From: an uncultured Porphyromonas sp.
Lineage (GTDB): Bacteria > Bacteroidota > Bacteroidia > Bacteroidales > Porphyromonadaceae
DNA length: 5,986 bases
Reading direction: 5' to 3'
NCBI RefSeq assembly: GCF_934359325.1
Contig: NZ_CAKRLH010000097.1
Coordinates: forward strand, 1 to 5,986
The position numbers were made by a program, and so were the translations under genes. This document shows positions 4,686 through 5,986 of this stretch, piece after piece. The notes beneath the pieces were generated by a model. The model made no database searches. It was not told the DNA's origin and worked only from the letters and a program-made list of their open reading frames with translations. The stretch's first letter is position 1. Every line of letters begins with the position of its first letter.

Positions 4686-5986
4686 TTACTCGGATAGCAC
4701 GGTCAGCTCAGCACCGGCAGCAAAGTCTGCTCCACTCTGCGAGGAGAGCGCTGTGAAGCGGATGTAGCGCGCACTGACGGGATGACTGAGCCGAAGGGTC
4801 TGCCTCGACTTAGACCGCTCCATCGTGCCGCGAGCCACCTCCTGCCACTTCTCCCCATCGCTGCTGACGGAGAGGGCGTAGTCTCGGATGTCGCCATTGG
4901 TGCTCCCGTCCTGACGCGGCAGATAGGTGATGCCGGCGATGGTTCGCTCCTTGCCGCAGTCCAGTGCCACCCAGTGCGGGTAGGCGGCGACTGTGACGGA
5001 GTACATGCTGTGCCAGATCGTGGAGGGGTCTCCGTCGAGCAGGTGAGCGACTGCCCCTGCACCGCTCTCCTCTGAGGAGACACCGCTGATGGTCACCGGT
5101 ATCGTCGTGATCCGATCGTACCGATGCTCCGTGACGATCCAGTCGCTTACCTCCGGCCAGGCGCGGACCACACCGCCACTGCGGAGGTCTATGGGACGCT
5201 CATACCGCACCGCCGGCTTACCGTCGACGGAGTAGCGGATCGGAGACGAGCCGGAGAGCGTCAGCAGGCCGGTGGCACTGCGTCTCATCGTCACCGGGAG
5301 TGCCGTCGGCGTCGCTACGACTCCGTCAGCATGGAGGGGTCGGATCTGCAGCGTCATCGTGTGGGGTCCGCCCATCACCCGGGCCACTGCCAGCGGTCCG
5401 CCCTGACCGCAAGAGTTGCCTCCGAGACCGGTGACGGCGAGATCCATATGGACATACGTCCCGTCAGACTGCGGGAGCTGGTAGGGGTGGGGCGCCATCG
5501 CCAGCTGCATCTGACTATAGGGCAGCACGCTCATGCTCCCGCCATGGGTCATGATCATCAGCCCTCTCTCTCCGGTCTCATCCGTCAGGCGTCCGTAGCG
5601 CACCCCCTCGCGATTACCCATGCTCTGGGGCTTGGGGAAGGGGACAAACTGCTCCGCCACGCTGCTCGAGTACTCCCCGACGAAGGCGCCGGTCTCCCGG
5701 TCGGCGTAGTTATTCCACGGACCGCGACCGTAGTAGGTGTAGCGGTCGAGCTCGCGCGGCAGCCGCATCGAGAATCCGATACGAGCCAGCGCCAGGGCGG
5801 GTTTATTGCTCTCCACAGAGGCGCTGAGGGTGATCGTCCCGTCCGGACTCACGGTCCAGATGTAGGTGGAGGTAAAGGTGCAGTCCTCTGGTCCGAAGGG
5901 CTTCTCAGGATGATCCTTGAGCTCAAAGCGCCCACTCACCCCGCCACTGAAGTCGGTACCGTAGGGCGCCCGGCTCTCCACCCGAT
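4686..5986 (-). CDS. GH2 beta-galactosidase, 3' part, with C-terminal discoidin domain (5' end outside window)
   Basis: This is the C-terminal 433 or so codons of a large glycoside hydrolase family 2 enzyme; the frame is open to the window edge. From 5986 to about 5330 it encodes the LacZ domain 5 beta-sandwich (Bgal_small), recognisable by YYGRGPWNNYADRETG, the PQSMGNREGVRYG segment, and HMDLAVTGLGGNSCGQGG. In E. coli LacZ the last segment carries Trp999 of the active-site rim; here a Cys occupies about that place, as in many Bacteroidota homologues. About 5297-5121 is a small beta-sandwich like the chitobiase C-terminal domain (IRYSVDGKPAVRYERPI). About 5099-4689 is an F5/8 type C (discoidin, CBM32-like) domain, seen in LLDGDPSTIWHS, HWVALDCGKERTIAGI and SARYIRFTA, probably for glycan binding. 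The catalytic barrel, its glutamates and any signal peptide lie outside, so activity and location cannot be read here. In Bacteroidota such enzymes usually act in the periplasm or at the surface on host or dietary glycans. Confidence 0.9.
   Translation of the reverse strand, partial: RVESRAPYGTDFSGGVSGRFELKDHPEKPFGPEDCTFTSTYIWTVSPDGTITLSASVESNKPALALARIGFSMRLPRELDRYTYYGRGPWNNYADRETGAFVGEYSSSVAEQFVPFPKPQSMGNREGVRYGRLTDETGERGLMIMTHGGSMSVLPYSQMQLAMAPHPYQLPQSDGTYVHMDLAVTGLGGNSCGQGGPLAVARVMGGPHTMTLQIRPLHADGVVATPTALPVTMRRSATGLLTLSGSSPIRYSVDGKPAVRYERPIDLRSGGVVRAWPEVSDWIVTEHRYDRITTIPVTISGVSSEESGAGAVAHLLDGDPSTIWHSMYSVTVAAYPHWVALDCGKERTIAGITYLPRQDGSTNGDIRDYALSVSSDGEKWQEVARGTMERSKSRQTLRLSHPVSARYIRFTALSSQSGADFAAGAELTVLSE

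Noticed and set aside
4703..5083. Open frames overlapping the discoidin region in other frames on both strands
   Set aside because: They are out of frame with clear F5/8 type C motifs and have Arg/Ser/Pro-rich compositions typical of shifted reading.
5979..5981. GTG as a start codon for the galactosidase part
   Set aside because: The frame stays open to the window edge and the protein at this point is already inside the LacZ-like C-terminal region, so the GTG is an internal Val codon of a larger gene.
1..5986. Possible novel defence, mobile or CRISPR-type system
   Set aside because: No transposase, integrase, repeat-spacer array, toxin-antitoxin pair or nuclease motif is present; all substantial frames belong to known envelope, hydrolase and glycan-processing families.

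Overview
The window looks like chromosomal DNA of a Bacteroidota bacterium, most likely order Bacteroidales. The clues are a Wza-like export lipoprotein followed directly by a Wzc-like kinase with a Tyr-Gly repeat tail, TAnnTTTG promoter boxes, absent or weak Shine-Dalgarno signals, a PorT-type outer-membrane barrel, and a GH2 beta-galactosidase end carrying a discoidin domain. The DNA is GC-rich for the group. A Porphyromonas-like or similar lineage fits, but I cannot fix the genus from sequence alone.

Left half, plus strand (12-3328): a two-gene polysaccharide export and assembly unit. The first gene encodes an outer-membrane export lipoprotein. Five bases after its stop comes the inner-membrane chain-length regulator and tyrosine autokinase. 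Together they would form the trans-envelope channel and control module of a Wzy-dependent capsule or exopolysaccharide pathway. The window opens at the first gene, so any upstream genes and the operon promoter are outside it.

Centre (3329-3409): a short convergent intergenic region filled by a 42-base perfect palindrome, probably a bidirectional terminator.

Right half, minus strand, read from high to low coordinates: the 3' part of a large secreted-type GH2 beta-galactosidase (5986-4686, 5' end outside), a small outer-membrane beta-barrel protein with its own promoter (4624-3947), a hairpin terminator, then a small HAD-family hydrolase with its own promoter (3850-3410). These three do not look like one operon, because promoter boxes sit before the second and third genes and a terminator lies between them.

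I see no mobile element, CRISPR array, tRNA or rRNA, and no gene-free stretch longer than 100 bases. The gene content is ordinary. The points worth a second look are a histidine-rich insertion and an altered Walker A' motif in the kinase, its in-phase 12-base repeat tail, the long palindrome, and two minus-strand promoters that each place an ATG exactly five bases after the -7 box, predicting leaderless translation.
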